From positions 4,172,142 to 4,236,141 of the forward strand of contig CM067532.1 in assembly GCA_034509925.1 (NCBI GenBank): 64,000 nucleotides of DNA, written 5' to 3'. Positions 1 through 10,474 of this stretch are shown one piece after another (positions within the stretch are counted from its first letter, which is position 1; each line of letters starts with the position of its first letter). Source of the DNA: Hirudinaria manillensis (Eukaryota; Annelida; Clitellata; Hirudinida; Hirudinidae). Made by a program: the position numbers and the translations under genes. The notes beneath the pieces are model-generated. The model searched no databases and was not told where the DNA came from. It worked only from the letters and a program-made list of their open reading frames with translations.

Positions 1-726
1 ATAAATTCTTAATTGCTAATATTGACATATGTTTATAATATGTTTATTCTTTAAATCAATTTTATCTGACAATCAACCCTTAACCCTCAATGTTTATGAG
101 ATTTTCAAAACAAATTAATAACTTCAAAAAATTAATATGGCTTAAATAGGCTTGGTACATACATATGGATTAAAATGAATAACAAAGAAAATTAAAAAGC
201 ATGAAACATGATTGCTGAATAATGATAATAATATGATTTGCTAAAATTTTATCTTTAGTTTGTGTGGACAAAGTTACATAAGAATTTTTGTCAAATGCTT
301 TCTATTGAATAGGCTGTTGTTTCCAAAAAGAAATCGTGTTGTTGTTATCGAATTTGATTTATCAATAGTAGATTTTTAGAGATGGGTTCAATCTAAAAAT
401 AAATTAAATATCTAATAAATAAATAAAAATGTAACTGTGTGTTTATAGATAATCAGTGAAAGTTTTTCACCAATTGCTTAGAAATTTTGAAGTAACATAG
501 TACTCAATTAGACAAGTGATTTTCATATAAACGTCACAACTGCAACAGGTAAAATGTATGCTTTTTTGAAAACCATGCCATCCATTGGATGTGAAAAAAG
601 ACAAACATTTAATTTTTTATTAAAACAATAAAATTAAAATTCATTAAAATAATCAAATTCATTAATTTAATATTAGTAAAATAAAATAATTTAATTAACA
701 CAATCATGTTTTTATTTATATAGATA

Positions 727-902
727 CTAGCTGTGCCTGGCCACGCGTTGCCATGGCTCAATGGAACAACTAAAAATATTGTTTACCCACAAGCATTGTG
801 AAATCACAAAAATAAGCATATTCAAAAATATGTGCTAAATTTCTTTCTTTTCAATTTAATCAGATTGAGCCACTGCAGAGCGTGGGTGAGCAACACTAGT
901 TC
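727..902. repeat. Short palindromic repeat with ~40 bp imperfect inverted ends
   Basis: The left end (from 727, beginning actagctgtgcctggccacg) is matched in inverted orientation by the right end (about 860-902, ending in a complementary actagt). The whole is about 176 bp and looks like a MITE or fold-back element. Its left-end motif (a cacgcgttgc core followed by ggctcaat) recurs at 38181 and, weakly, near 62410. It lies in what should be an XPO4 intron. The rest of 1-1158 is AT-rich; I found no exon in it that continues XPO4. Confidence 0.55.
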
Positions 903-1164
903 TAAACATATGAAGACATGTAGAACCAAAAATTGAACTATGATAAATCTCACTCCAAGATTTTTGAATTATAATAAAGCATTTCTAATAGTGTTTGAAC
1001 TACAAAGTACTATTATTTTAAAGATAGCATGTGGATAAATTGTAAGGCTGAGAATATGATTTTGTCCTAATCCTAAAAATGTACCTACCTCTGCCTTAGC
1101 TTTTATAAAATGAATCTTAAATTATGTAATCAACTATGGGCTAAAACAATGATGAAAGACATAC

Positions 1165-4100
1165 TTTAGGATGAGTGTGAGGTTTTCTCCAACAGAAAAT
1201 CTTCCAAGCATTCCCACAATTAAAAGATGGTCAGAAAAACAAACTTCATCCTTGTTATTATCTATCTCATCATTATATTCCACGCTATTTTCTTTTAGTA
1301 CATCATACACACATCTATCCCCTTCAGGGGCCATTATATGACTTTTCAGATAAAATTGAAAAATTTTTCCAGCACAAACTATTATTTCATTTGCTACATC
1401 TTGATCTTGTGAAGTCATATTGTTTATCAAAGTAAACCAGCTTTGTAAAAGATTATCTAAAGCTTCTAACATGACTCCATCCTGAAAAAGCAGAATTTTA
1501 AAAAATAGCATTTTAATTACATTTAATAAGACAAATGTATACCTCATCAGTGGAGAACTGACAAAGAAAGCAGGTAGTCTCACAAGTAGTGATGAAGAAT
1601 TTAAGTAGGAGAGGCTTGTCCAGTGAAACAATTTCTGATGTAGAGTATTTAACTAAACTCTGAATCACAGATGAAATCCCAAACAATTCTTTTTTGGTAA
1701 TATTTTGCAGTGATAAGCAGGTCGTTGCAAACCCAATCATCTTTGACAAAAATCCTTTCCTTAAGCTAAAATCTCTTACATTTCCCTTAACTGAAGCAAG
1801 TTGTGCAACACATTGTAGAATCTCTGCTGTAAGGTCAGGGTTAATTAACCTAACTTTGACAAGCACCTGCATGGAACAGCTTTCAAATCTTAACAAACAA
1901 ATCTCATCAATTATAATTGCTATTAAGCAGTACCTTAAAAAGCAGCTCAGGTAAATTATGCTGAAAACTTATTTCATGCCAAATAGGCATTGTGGGAGAA
2001 TTTGCATCCACAAAAGTCCATGAAAATAAATTAAACATAACAGAAATGACTTCAGAGATCAAAGAAAGACAGTGTAGATCTTCAATTTGGCAATAATAAT
2101 CCAATGATGAAACACAAACATCCATCATTCTCTTCAAATTATTGTTCTATGTAAACAAAAGTTTAATAAAAGCTTGAAGGTTAAGGGTTTTCATAACATT
2201 AATGAAAGATAAATTTACCTGAAAGATCATTTTAACAGATTTGTGCTTTTCACAAGTAATTCCAATCATAAAATTGGAAGAATCGTTCGGCATTTCAGAA
2301 ATGAGTGCTTTCATTATAAGATATCCCCTCTTTCTCTTCAAAATGTAAAAATCAAACAATGACATAATGGAGATGACATCCATATTGGTCAAATTGGTAG
2401 CCTTCCTGCATGTGGAGCAATGGCACCAGTCTTTATGATGAGTTCATTATCTAGTCTATGGGTAGTATCCTTAGATAGGAACACTACAGAAATGGCAAAT
2501 CAATGAAGTGCCTTCACATAGTGCATGCAATCAGGCTATGAACCCCCTAAAATTACAACTTAAACATACTTGTGCCAAATTTCCTTTCAATTGAACAAAA
2601 GATGCCAGTAAATCCATGAATATGTATTTTTTGGGTTATGTAAAAATGTTACAAAAGCTTTGCAATTTTATGATAAATCAATTAGCAAATTTTTACAAGC
2701 TCTTTGAAGAATCAACATCATAACATCCATGCAAGAAAACTATATAAATGGTATTTCTATTCAATAGTTTAGTAAATGGCATTTTTTAATATGGATTGTA
2801 GTGGAAATTGACGAAAAATGAAACATTCTGCTTATACAGTTTTTTGAACAATTAAATAAAGTGTTTTCATTGTTTCTAGATTTTTACAAGATCCAAAAGG
2901 TATGTAACATGCTATGTTAGTGGGAGACCTCATGCCCAAAATGCAAAGAAGGATCTACCAAGAATACCATTTCCATGAAGTTTCCTCACAAACCAGCTTA
3001 TAACAACCTTGAAATTCCATCAAAAGACAATATGCAACTATTTAAACAAAAATGGAAAATTTAAATATGAAAGACATTTTGAAGGTCCTGCATCTCAATG
3101 AAAATCAGAGGATGAAAAACAATATTAAATTAACAATATCCAAAGATATTATTGACTTCAAATCAGTAATCAATCAATTAATTATCTCTTGTGAGAAAAA
3201 AAATGATCTGCATGGACGATTGCCAATATTATTGGCAAGATTTAATTCTAAAAAAAACTTATTTTAGCAGGCATTGGGGTGGAGGCTCTCTTATGGTTTT
3301 GGGAGCAATTTCATGAAAAGGGAAACTTCATTGGCAATACTAAAAAGAAGGCAAAAATATCATAATTATGCTGAAACATTGGACATGCATCTGCTGGCAT
3401 TTTCTAATATAAATTATGGTAATAATTTCATGTTTCAACAGGATAACATATGTTTCCAAATTGGAAAAGTTTTCAATGAGAAGGAAATCGAGATTATGAG
3501 TTGACCATCCTTATCAATTAATCCAACTGAAAATGTTTTGGGAAAGATTGCCAATGAATATAAGAGAATGGAAATGCATATTTCACAAAAGAAGAAGAGG
3601 CCATTAAGCAAATCAATGAAAAGGATATGCATTATAATTTTAGTAAATAAAGGCGGTGTCATTAATTACTTAATATCTAGGTTGAATAAAATGTAAAGGT
3701 TAATTACCTAATAATTTAAGCCCAAACTGAATTTGTCTGCAGTATATTGTAATTTTTCATAGCCAGTGTTGGATGTTTTGATGAATTCATGAGCACTATT
3801 ATTTGATACAATAGATATTTGGCACAAGTGTGTTAAACCGTTACTTATTAATTTTGAATTTTGTTTTTAAAGGTTCAAAACTTGAGAAGTTATTCAAAAA
3901 TTACAAGGAATTTGTAACCATTTTTTATGCACTGTAGTGTACATAAGAAAGATTAAAGATTGATAATTAAATAAAAATAAAAAAGTGGTAGTTCATTCTC
4001 ACCATGAAATGTAAATTAGATGCTATCATTTCTTCAATCATTTTGCATAAGAGAACTGAGTGTTCCTCTGAGCACAAAGTCTTTGCCAAAAACAGTTTAT

Positions 4101-4500
4101 TGACTAAACACAAAATTTCAATCAGTGAGGCTTCAACACAATAAGGAATTTCAGGCATGTTCTTGATGAAATGGAGTAGTGAGTCAAAGGCAGTATCCAA
4201 TTCATTAGTTTGACATTTCCTCAGAACAATATTTTGTAGCAATTTGCATATTTGGAAGTTAACAAATACTTTTGAAGTATATCCTAAAAGTTAAAAATTC
4301 TAATTCAAATTTAAAGCCTTCAAATAAAATAAAAACCGCTTACTAAATAGATTTAGGCATTCCTCAAGATCCAAATTAAGGCCCAGGAACTCATTAACTT
4401 TTTTCTCTATTTCTCCAACATTAACAACATTTCCTTGCTCAATTAAATCTGCACAAGACTCTAATTCATTTAAAACTTTAATTATTATTTCGTTCACCAT
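1165..4500 (-). CDS. XPO4: Exportin-4, N-terminal part (runs off the left edge)
   Basis: Karyopherin-beta nuclear export receptor; family members carry cargo such as eIF5A and SMAD3 out of the nucleus with RanGTP. Exons: 4344-4500, 4003-4283, 2219-2335, 1934-2146, 1543-1866 and 1165-1481, with GT-AG borders and compatible phases, giving 469 codons plus 2 nt. The translation is a continuous helical HEAT-like protein that follows vertebrate XPO4 in order: LESCADLI near the N-terminus, then LIMKALISEM, EILQCVAQLAS, FGISSVIQSLV, EALDNLLQSW, FYLKSHIMAPEGDR and VGMLGRFS. The ATG at 4500 fits the family start. The C-terminal half or more is missing: the donor at 1164 has no partner down to base 1, so the remaining exons lie outside the window. 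Intron 2 (2336-4002) carries a Tc1/mariner relic. Identity rests on remembered family sequence; overall similarity is moderate but spread over the whole length. Confidence 0.87.
2500..3945 (+). mobile_element. Tc1/mariner-family transposon relic inside XPO4 intron 2
   Basis: The plus strand has disrupted frames that recall a Tc1-type DDE transposase: a HWGGGSLMVLGAIS segment near 3267-3310, YGNNFMFQQDN at about 3415-3450 (second catalytic Asp), and NPTENVLGKIANEY at about 3523-3563 (third acidic residue in the usual NP.EN context). At least two frameshifts and several stops break it, so it cannot encode an active enzyme. A subterminal stretch acttgtgccaaat (about 2568) recurs inverted at about 3818-3832, and the right end near 3935-3945 reads gcactgtagtgtac, typical of a Tc1 terminus. 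The left terminus is too decayed to fix exactly. Confidence 0.8.
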
Positions 4501-4859
4501 CTTAGGGGTTTCTCCTACAAATAAACAAATTAATTGTTTTTGATGTTAAATCGTTGACAGCTAACTAAACACAGACGTCTCCAGAACACGATGCCAACAC
4601 GAGCAAAGCGTCACAAAACATATACCAAACTGACCTCAGCAGGACGTAAACAATGAGTTGCACGATTATAAATTAAAAATGTTATTTATCAATTACACGA
4701 TAACTGACTAATGTTGAATTGTTAACATAATTTTGTGGAGTCATTAAAAATAATTTTTAAAGTAAAGTTATTACAAATTAACTATTTTATTTAATCATTT
4801 GATTGTAACTTTTCCAGACATTCGATTTATTTGAACTCCGGCAGATTTAACTTCAAGCG
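4501..4859. other. XPO4 5' flank up to the Merlin element
   Basis: AT-rich spacer between the XPO4 start codon and the left arm of the Merlin transposon. It should contain the XPO4 promoter and 5' UTR, but I see no TATA box, CpG island or other motif that I could defend. Confidence 0.4.
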
Positions 4860-6297
4860 TATGAAAACATTTTGGTATTCCCGATCGATAAGCCCTCTCT
4901 ATTATCGCTCGCAACAATGGAGCAACCATAGCTCCACCCCCCATTACGAGGATGGTCATCAGTAGCTCCTCCTCCTGCTAATTTGGCAAAAACCTCCAAA
5001 ATTGTATATATTTCTTTAAAAAAATATTATTATATTTAAAAATATACGTTCAAGCTATTTTAAAAATACTCAATCAAATTAAAATCAAGTAAAACAACGC
5101 GTAGCTCGGCTAAAGGAGAACAATGACAAAAATTGCGCGGGATGCTTTCTGCTAAGCACCGTCCAATCAGAAGCTTTGGAAAATATGACTTTATTAGTTA
5201 TTTCTCCACCCATCAAATTCCACATAAAGTAAAGCATTTTAGTACAAAAAACGCTCTTGCCGATAGTACGACAGTACGGTTTTAAATGCTTCCTGAAGGT
5301 AAGAAAAAACTTAGATAATTCTGTTAAATCAGTGGGAATAAACGAATTAACTTTAATTTCCTTTTAATAGGCACTACTGTCTGGAGCGATCAGTGGGGGG
5401 CCTACAGATTTGAAACTATAATTAACGGCAGTGACTGGATTAGATACGCCACTGTGAAACCAAAAATATCCCGATGTTTGTGGCCCCAACTGCGTCAACA
5501 CGAACTCCGTCGAGAACATGTGGAGATGTGCGAAGGACAAGTAACGAAAATGAGAAGGAACTTGTACTGAGCACATCGCGGAGTTCCTTTGGCGCCGTTT
5601 GATACCCAGGAGATCCCTATTCGACAGGACGCTGGAGCTGATTCGAGCTATTATCCTGTATAAATTTTGTACATAATACTCTTTGCTTTTTGTTGTAAAT
5701 AAATATTCTGTGCTTTACTTTATGTGGGATTTTATGGGTGGAGAATATAACTAATTTTTTTTTGTGTTGAGTTTATGAGTTTATTAAGGTATCAAAGCAA
5801 CTGAAAGAAACAAATAGCAAATTGAACATGTACAATATTAAACAGACAATTATGGTACATTAACACAATGAAACAAACTGAACTTAAAATACAAAATAAA
5901 ACTCATTAGGGTCAGTCTTAAGGAAGCGCAAGTTAACTCCCTAATTGAATCTGGCATTGAGATATATAATCTCGCGGAACATAACCCTGATTTTCCAGAA
6001 GCCTCTGATTGGACGGTCAGCTCCCGCGCAATTTTTGTCATTGTTCACTTCCTGAAGCCCGAGCTACGTGTTGTTTTACTTGATTTTAATTTGATTGAGT
6101 ATTTTTAAAATATTGAACGTATATTTTCAAATATAATAATATATTTTTTAAGAAAATATATACAATTTTTTTACAAATTAGCAGGAGGAGGAGCTACATT
6201 AATAAATTATGTATGGGGGGTGGAGCTATGGTTGCTCCATTGTTGTGAGCGATAATAGAGAGGGCTTATCGATCGGGAATACCAACATTTTTCATAT
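4860..6297 (+). mobile_element. Merlin (IS1595/ISXO2-like) DNA transposon with long terminal inverted repeats
   Basis: The left arm (about 4860-5240) and right arm (about 5710-5756 plus 5990-6297) are long inverted repeats. The outer ends match closely (ttggtattcccgatcgataa at the left, its complement ending near 6290), and the inner ends match as well (ttctccacccatcaaattcc near 5203 versus its complement near 5722). The right arm is interrupted by about 230 bp (5757-5990) with no counterpart on the left. The core 5280-5700 encodes the C-terminal part of an IS1595-type transposase (separate entry). The N-terminal part of the transposase is not seen, so this is an internally deleted copy. Confidence 0.78.
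5285..5665 (+). pseudogene. Merlin transposase C-terminal fragment with an apparent intron
   Basis: After a GT-AG intron at about 5299-5370 (gtaagaaaa to ttttaatag), the frames join as MLPEG|TTVWSDQWGAYRF, which matches the DDE_Tnp_IS1595 signature around the second catalytic Asp. Downstream, with one frameshift, come TNSVENMWRCAK (the HTN.IE..W..LK motif that carries the third acidic residue) and AEFLWRR, both hallmarks of Merlin/ISXO2-like transposases. Stops and the frameshift make it non-functional. The Asp/Asn/Glu motif order is as expected for the family; the first catalytic Asp region is absent. Confidence 0.72.
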
Positions 6298-6339
6298 TGA
6301 CCAAGTTGTTAGATCATGACCATCCGTAAGGCACATGAC

Positions 6340-6745
6340 GTTGGTCGCTTGGGACGAGGATGGTCATCATGTCTGTGAAGTTGGCAAACAACCTCCAAGA
6401 ATTGTCATTGCTTCTCCTCATTCCAGCAGACTCAGATCCAGGAAAATATAGCTAGCTATGGTGGTCTAGAAAAGCGAGCAAATCGTACGCAGGCAGAAGT
6501 GGCATAGGAGTCAGAAGAGATGCTTTCTGCTAAGCAGCAAAAGCAATATTTTTAAATAATCCGCACATTATTATCTCAAGAGGTTGATTTTTAATAAACC
6601 CAAACGTGAAATTCGTGTTTTCATGGATTTAGTGAAATGGGAAAATGGTGTAGAGGCACTTTAAGACGGTTTAAATGCTTGCTACCTGGAAGTTAAGTGA
6701 CATCCCAGATTTAAATAATTTAACTGTTATCGCAGTGCAACTTTA
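6340..6745 (+). repeat. Second, partial Merlin-like copy in direct orientation
   Basis: Several stretches repeat the left half of the adjacent Merlin element in the same order: cgaggatggtcatca (4946 and 6354), ttggcaaa.aacctccaa.aattgt (about 4983 and 6391), an exact 18-mer gatgctttctgctaagca (about 5139 and 6519), and the ttaaatgctt region that precedes the transposase intron (about 5281 and 6669). No open frame survives. Confidence 0.6.
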
Positions 6746-6977
6746 TACAAGTTGAATTACAAATGCAGCTCACACTTTTTCAAAGCATTCCTACAGAAAT
6801 TCAGTTGGCTATTCAGTTTTGTTTTCATTTGACAGATTTGTTAACTATAATTAACATTTGGAATTTTGTTTAAATATAATCATTAACCAAAAACATCAGG
6901 ATGCTATGTATCAAAAGTAGAATAAAATCTAGGTATTTTACTCCTGAGAATATATACAATAAGAGTCAAGTCTTCCT

Positions 6978-8896
6978 TCAAATTTGTTGATCTTGCAAGA
7001 TGTACAGCTTCATAGGAGACATCCTATTCTGTTTCCTTACAGCTGCTGTCACAAATCCCATGAAGATGGCATTCAAAAGAAACAGGGCAGCTGCAGCAAC
7101 AGCAATCCAGAAAGACCATCCATAAGGCAAATTCATTTGAGACCCTCTGAAGAATGATCCATAAACAGCAACTGATATGACTGTCAGAACACCTTGTGGC
7201 ATTTGAAAATAAAAAAAATGTTAGACAAATGTTTGAAGGAAAATGCTTAAAAGAATCAATAATAAACAAATGATTCCAAATGAACCACCACTTAAAGAAT
7301 CTGGAAAGCAAGATTAACATAGTGGAAATCTGATCAAACTAGTTTTGAAAGGTTTTCAAACTTTTATTACTATATATACATTATACATCCTATGCATATG
7401 GCATATATTATTGGCAACACATGCTAATTGTTCCACCAAACATAATTTATCTATGCTTATGTTCTTGTTGTCTATTCTTGATTCTCTGAAAATAGGGATC
7501 TCTCTACTGAAATTGAAGACCACAGTGTATACTATACCATGCTCAGATTAAATCAATTCTTGGTGTTGTTTTGGGATTATTATTGTTCATTATAATTCAG
7601 CATTTCAGAAAAACTTTTAGAAATACTCAAAAATGTGACATTACTGCAGTTCTTCCTCAGTCAAAAACCTGCAGGTTGAGCAGTCTAAAGTTCCATAATA
7701 CTTGAGATGGCTTATAAACCATGGTCAGCAGCTAAAAAAGGCACTTGTATTCTTCATAACACCTTGAAAGAAAGTCATCTTGTTATTCTTGCTGTCATTG
7801 AGGTGGGGATCACTCATTAAAACTGATAACCCATCTGTAATGCACAAGGTAGCATTGATACATCCTTTTGCAAAAGCTAGAGTTTGATCCATTGACTTCT
7901 GCTAATATCCAATCTCAGCATCAAATTATTTTATTGTTGAAATCATCCCAACGAATTACATTTCAGAATTATTGATAGCAACATTCCCATTCTGAAACCC
8001 ATATTTGAAGCCGATACTGACAAATTCTTTGCTCAGAGTACAGAAATGTCTATCTTAGTGTCTCTGGATTATTCGTCCTTTTCAGGGCTAACTTCAAGAT
8101 CTACCTCTTCTCCTACATAATATTAATGTGCTTGACAAGAAATATTATATTGTTGTTGTCACTATGATCAATCTTGGTAATTGATATTGGCTAATTTATG
8201 TAGGTAAACTCAGAATCAACCTGAGATAATTTTCTTCTTTAAGTCAAGCATGCCCATCAACAGGCTAGTTATTCTCATTGTCAAATATCTTAATTTTTAC
8301 TGCCAGTCTTATAAACAATTTTAACAACATTCAAAAAGCTTAGCAATGTAATATGTAACAAAATTAATCAGTATTTGGAATAAATATAAAATATAAGAAA
8401 TCAAGTCCTTACAAATAACAATCTGTAACCAAACTTGAGCAAAATAAGTTTCTGCTCCAGCAAGGAATCCAAGGTAAACAACAAATAGCAACATGATAAA
8501 TGCCACATTGAAACTCATCAACCACTGACTACAAGGCAGAGCAGTCAATGATACCTGTTTATATTCTGCAGATCAAAAATTTACATTAAAAATTGAAAAT
8601 GTATGTGGTAGAACCACACATATTTAAGAATTACCTTGAGGCACATACTTTGCCACCAACAGGCGATTCGTCAAATCAATAGCGCAATCACCTCGGATAC
8701 ACATTCTGAAAAGGCCCATGGATAACGGTTCTATGGCTATCAGACCATCAGGGCGAGAATAGTATTTCACCCACCAGGACGTTCCACCGTAAGCAGCAAA
8801 AAAGAAAATAGCCGATGCTAGAGCAAAGAGTAAGGAGCCCCAACTATACATAGCATACGGGTGATCCCAAGTAGATTTTTGCATTAAGTCCTTCAT
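6978..8896 (-). CDS. Claudin/PMP22-superfamily tetraspan membrane protein
   Basis: Three exons (8635-8896, 8413-8565, 6978-7192) join in frame to 209 codons plus stop. Four hydrophobic segments are visible: about residues 19-44 (SWGSLLFALASAIFFF), 97-123, 139-152 and 166-192 (FWIAVAAAALFLLNAIF). The first extracellular loop is the longest and holds a GLFRMC....C pattern after a WW pair, resembling the claudin W-GLW-C-C signature. Size and topology fit the claudin_2/PMP22 group, whose members act in cell junctions or as channel accessory subunits. I cannot assign it to a named invertebrate claudin, a clc-like protein or a calcium-channel gamma subunit, so no symbol is given. Intron 2 (about 1.2 kb) holds no recognisable element. 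Confidence 0.75.
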
Positions 8897-9119
8897 TCTG
8901 GTTACAGTCAGAAGTCAGAACAAACCTAGCAAAAATTCGAGCGCAACTTCAATACCAATCCTAAGGTGTTTACGAGTAGGTGAAACGCCAGGTGAGTAAA
9001 ACAACATCAATATAAACATACGAATAGGCCTCTAACCTTTCTGTTACAAGATTACGAATATTTAGTAATTTTTTATTTATTTTTAAAACTAATTAATTGA
9101 CGTTTCACAAAAATTAGCA

Positions 9120-9265
9120 TTTTCTTAAATCCATTGGTTCTGAATGCCGGTGGCTGGGGAAACACCAAAGAGGCTTTAATTATCTAAGGATGGATTTGTT
9201 GAAACCCATTAGTGAAAACTGGAATGCGCCATTATTTTAACAGAATGCAAACTGCTGTTTTGACC
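9120..9265. repeat. Dispersed repeat, copy 1
   Basis: This stretch resembles 40015-40145: both contain a gaaaactggaa(t/c)gc core followed, after about 35 bp, by a gctgttttg(a/g)cca block, and both are preceded by a G-rich ggcagc/ggtggc segment. No frame or terminal structure is evident. Type of element unknown. Confidence 0.45.
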
Positions 9266-9774
9266 AGTCTGCCATATAGCAGGCTGGATTACAGTCGTGG
9301 TGTATTGGCCAATCGATTTAATTGAACACAAACTCTTAAGGGTGAAGATTTGGATGTCCATCATGTCCTTCACCAAAAGTGCTTAGATTTTGGAAACTTT
9401 TATGCCACTGATGTTGACAGGCAAGAAATGTGCACTGATATTTGAGAGAGATGCTGCTTTACAAGAATAAAACAAGTTTACAAGACCGTGGTCGAAAGTT
9501 CATAAGACTGTTTCAATCTCTTTTTTCGGAATTTCTACCATTGTAAACTTCTCCACTATGTTCGACTAGTGCGGTCTATCGTGCCTTCTCAACGACACAT
9601 TTTATTCAGTCCTAAAACAATCTCTAAAATCGTCAGCATAAATCCTCACCTAATATTTAAGGTACCCATTCCGGTCAGGAGTCACCCTGGAATCACAACA
9701 TTAATATTGCAAAAATTTGTCGAAAATAAAAGTTAAATCGCATTATATTACTTCAATAAGGAGATTTTTAAAAG

Positions 9775-10470
9775 TTATTGTTTTCCGACGTTTGTAGTCC
9801 CGCCTTCGGTTCCTTTTCCATGTACTGGCTTTGAAAACTTTCCATATTTTGTAATATTTAAAACCAGTGTTTTGATCGACATCCACACGGGTAGTCGTTT
9901 TGGTGCACCACATTGTTTCAAGGACCTTAAGCCGTAGCCGTCGAAAATTTTATACAACTGTTCGGCCGTTGCAATACGCCGTGACTCACTGGTTGAACTT
10001 CTCTGTCCTTCACTAGCGGCCTTCCGACTCTTCTAACTTCACTCATGATCGTTGTATTTTTATACAACGTGTCCATGATGAAGCCATCTCTGCTGCAAAA
10101 CCTTTATAAAAATTTCTGATTCTGACCGCGGGGATCCAGCGTCATAGTTGGAGAACCCATATTCCTCCAAAACCGACAGAGGCATGCAGGTACGCATTAG
10201 TTGCATCTTTCGGCAATCGCAGCCACCTCCTCAGCGTCAGCAGCACTTAGAGCATTTTTGAAACTTTTTCAAAGATGAGGTGATGTACCAAACTTGGCAA
10301 CAAGATGTGATTTTAAATATGCAGTCTTTGGCAGGGGGTGAGCGGAACACGTCTCATAGAATGGAGGCCCTTCTGAATCCTGTCCCCAAGTGGAGCGCAT
10401 TTCATTTCGACCCTATCTGCACTCCAAGGTACTTGTAAGAATCTGTTATACTGAGCTCCTTGATTTCTTG
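9775..10470 (-). mobile_element. R2-clade non-LTR retrotransposon relic (C-terminal reverse transcriptase region)
   Basis: Read on the minus strand from about 10470, broken frames give, in order: SYKYLGVQIGSK (end of the RT palm/thumb), a degraded AKDC segment, a LPKDATNAYLHASV-like stretch near 10210, and then QLYKIFDGYGLRSLKQCGAP near 9960-9905. This order (YLG, LPKD.....HA, DG.GL) is that of the R2/NeSL group of site-specific non-LTR elements just upstream of their zinc knuckle and restriction-like endonuclease. At least three frameshifts and several stops are present. I could not find the CCHC or endonuclease part toward 9500. Family assignment is from motif memory. Confidence 0.6.
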
Positions 10471-10474
10471 TTTC

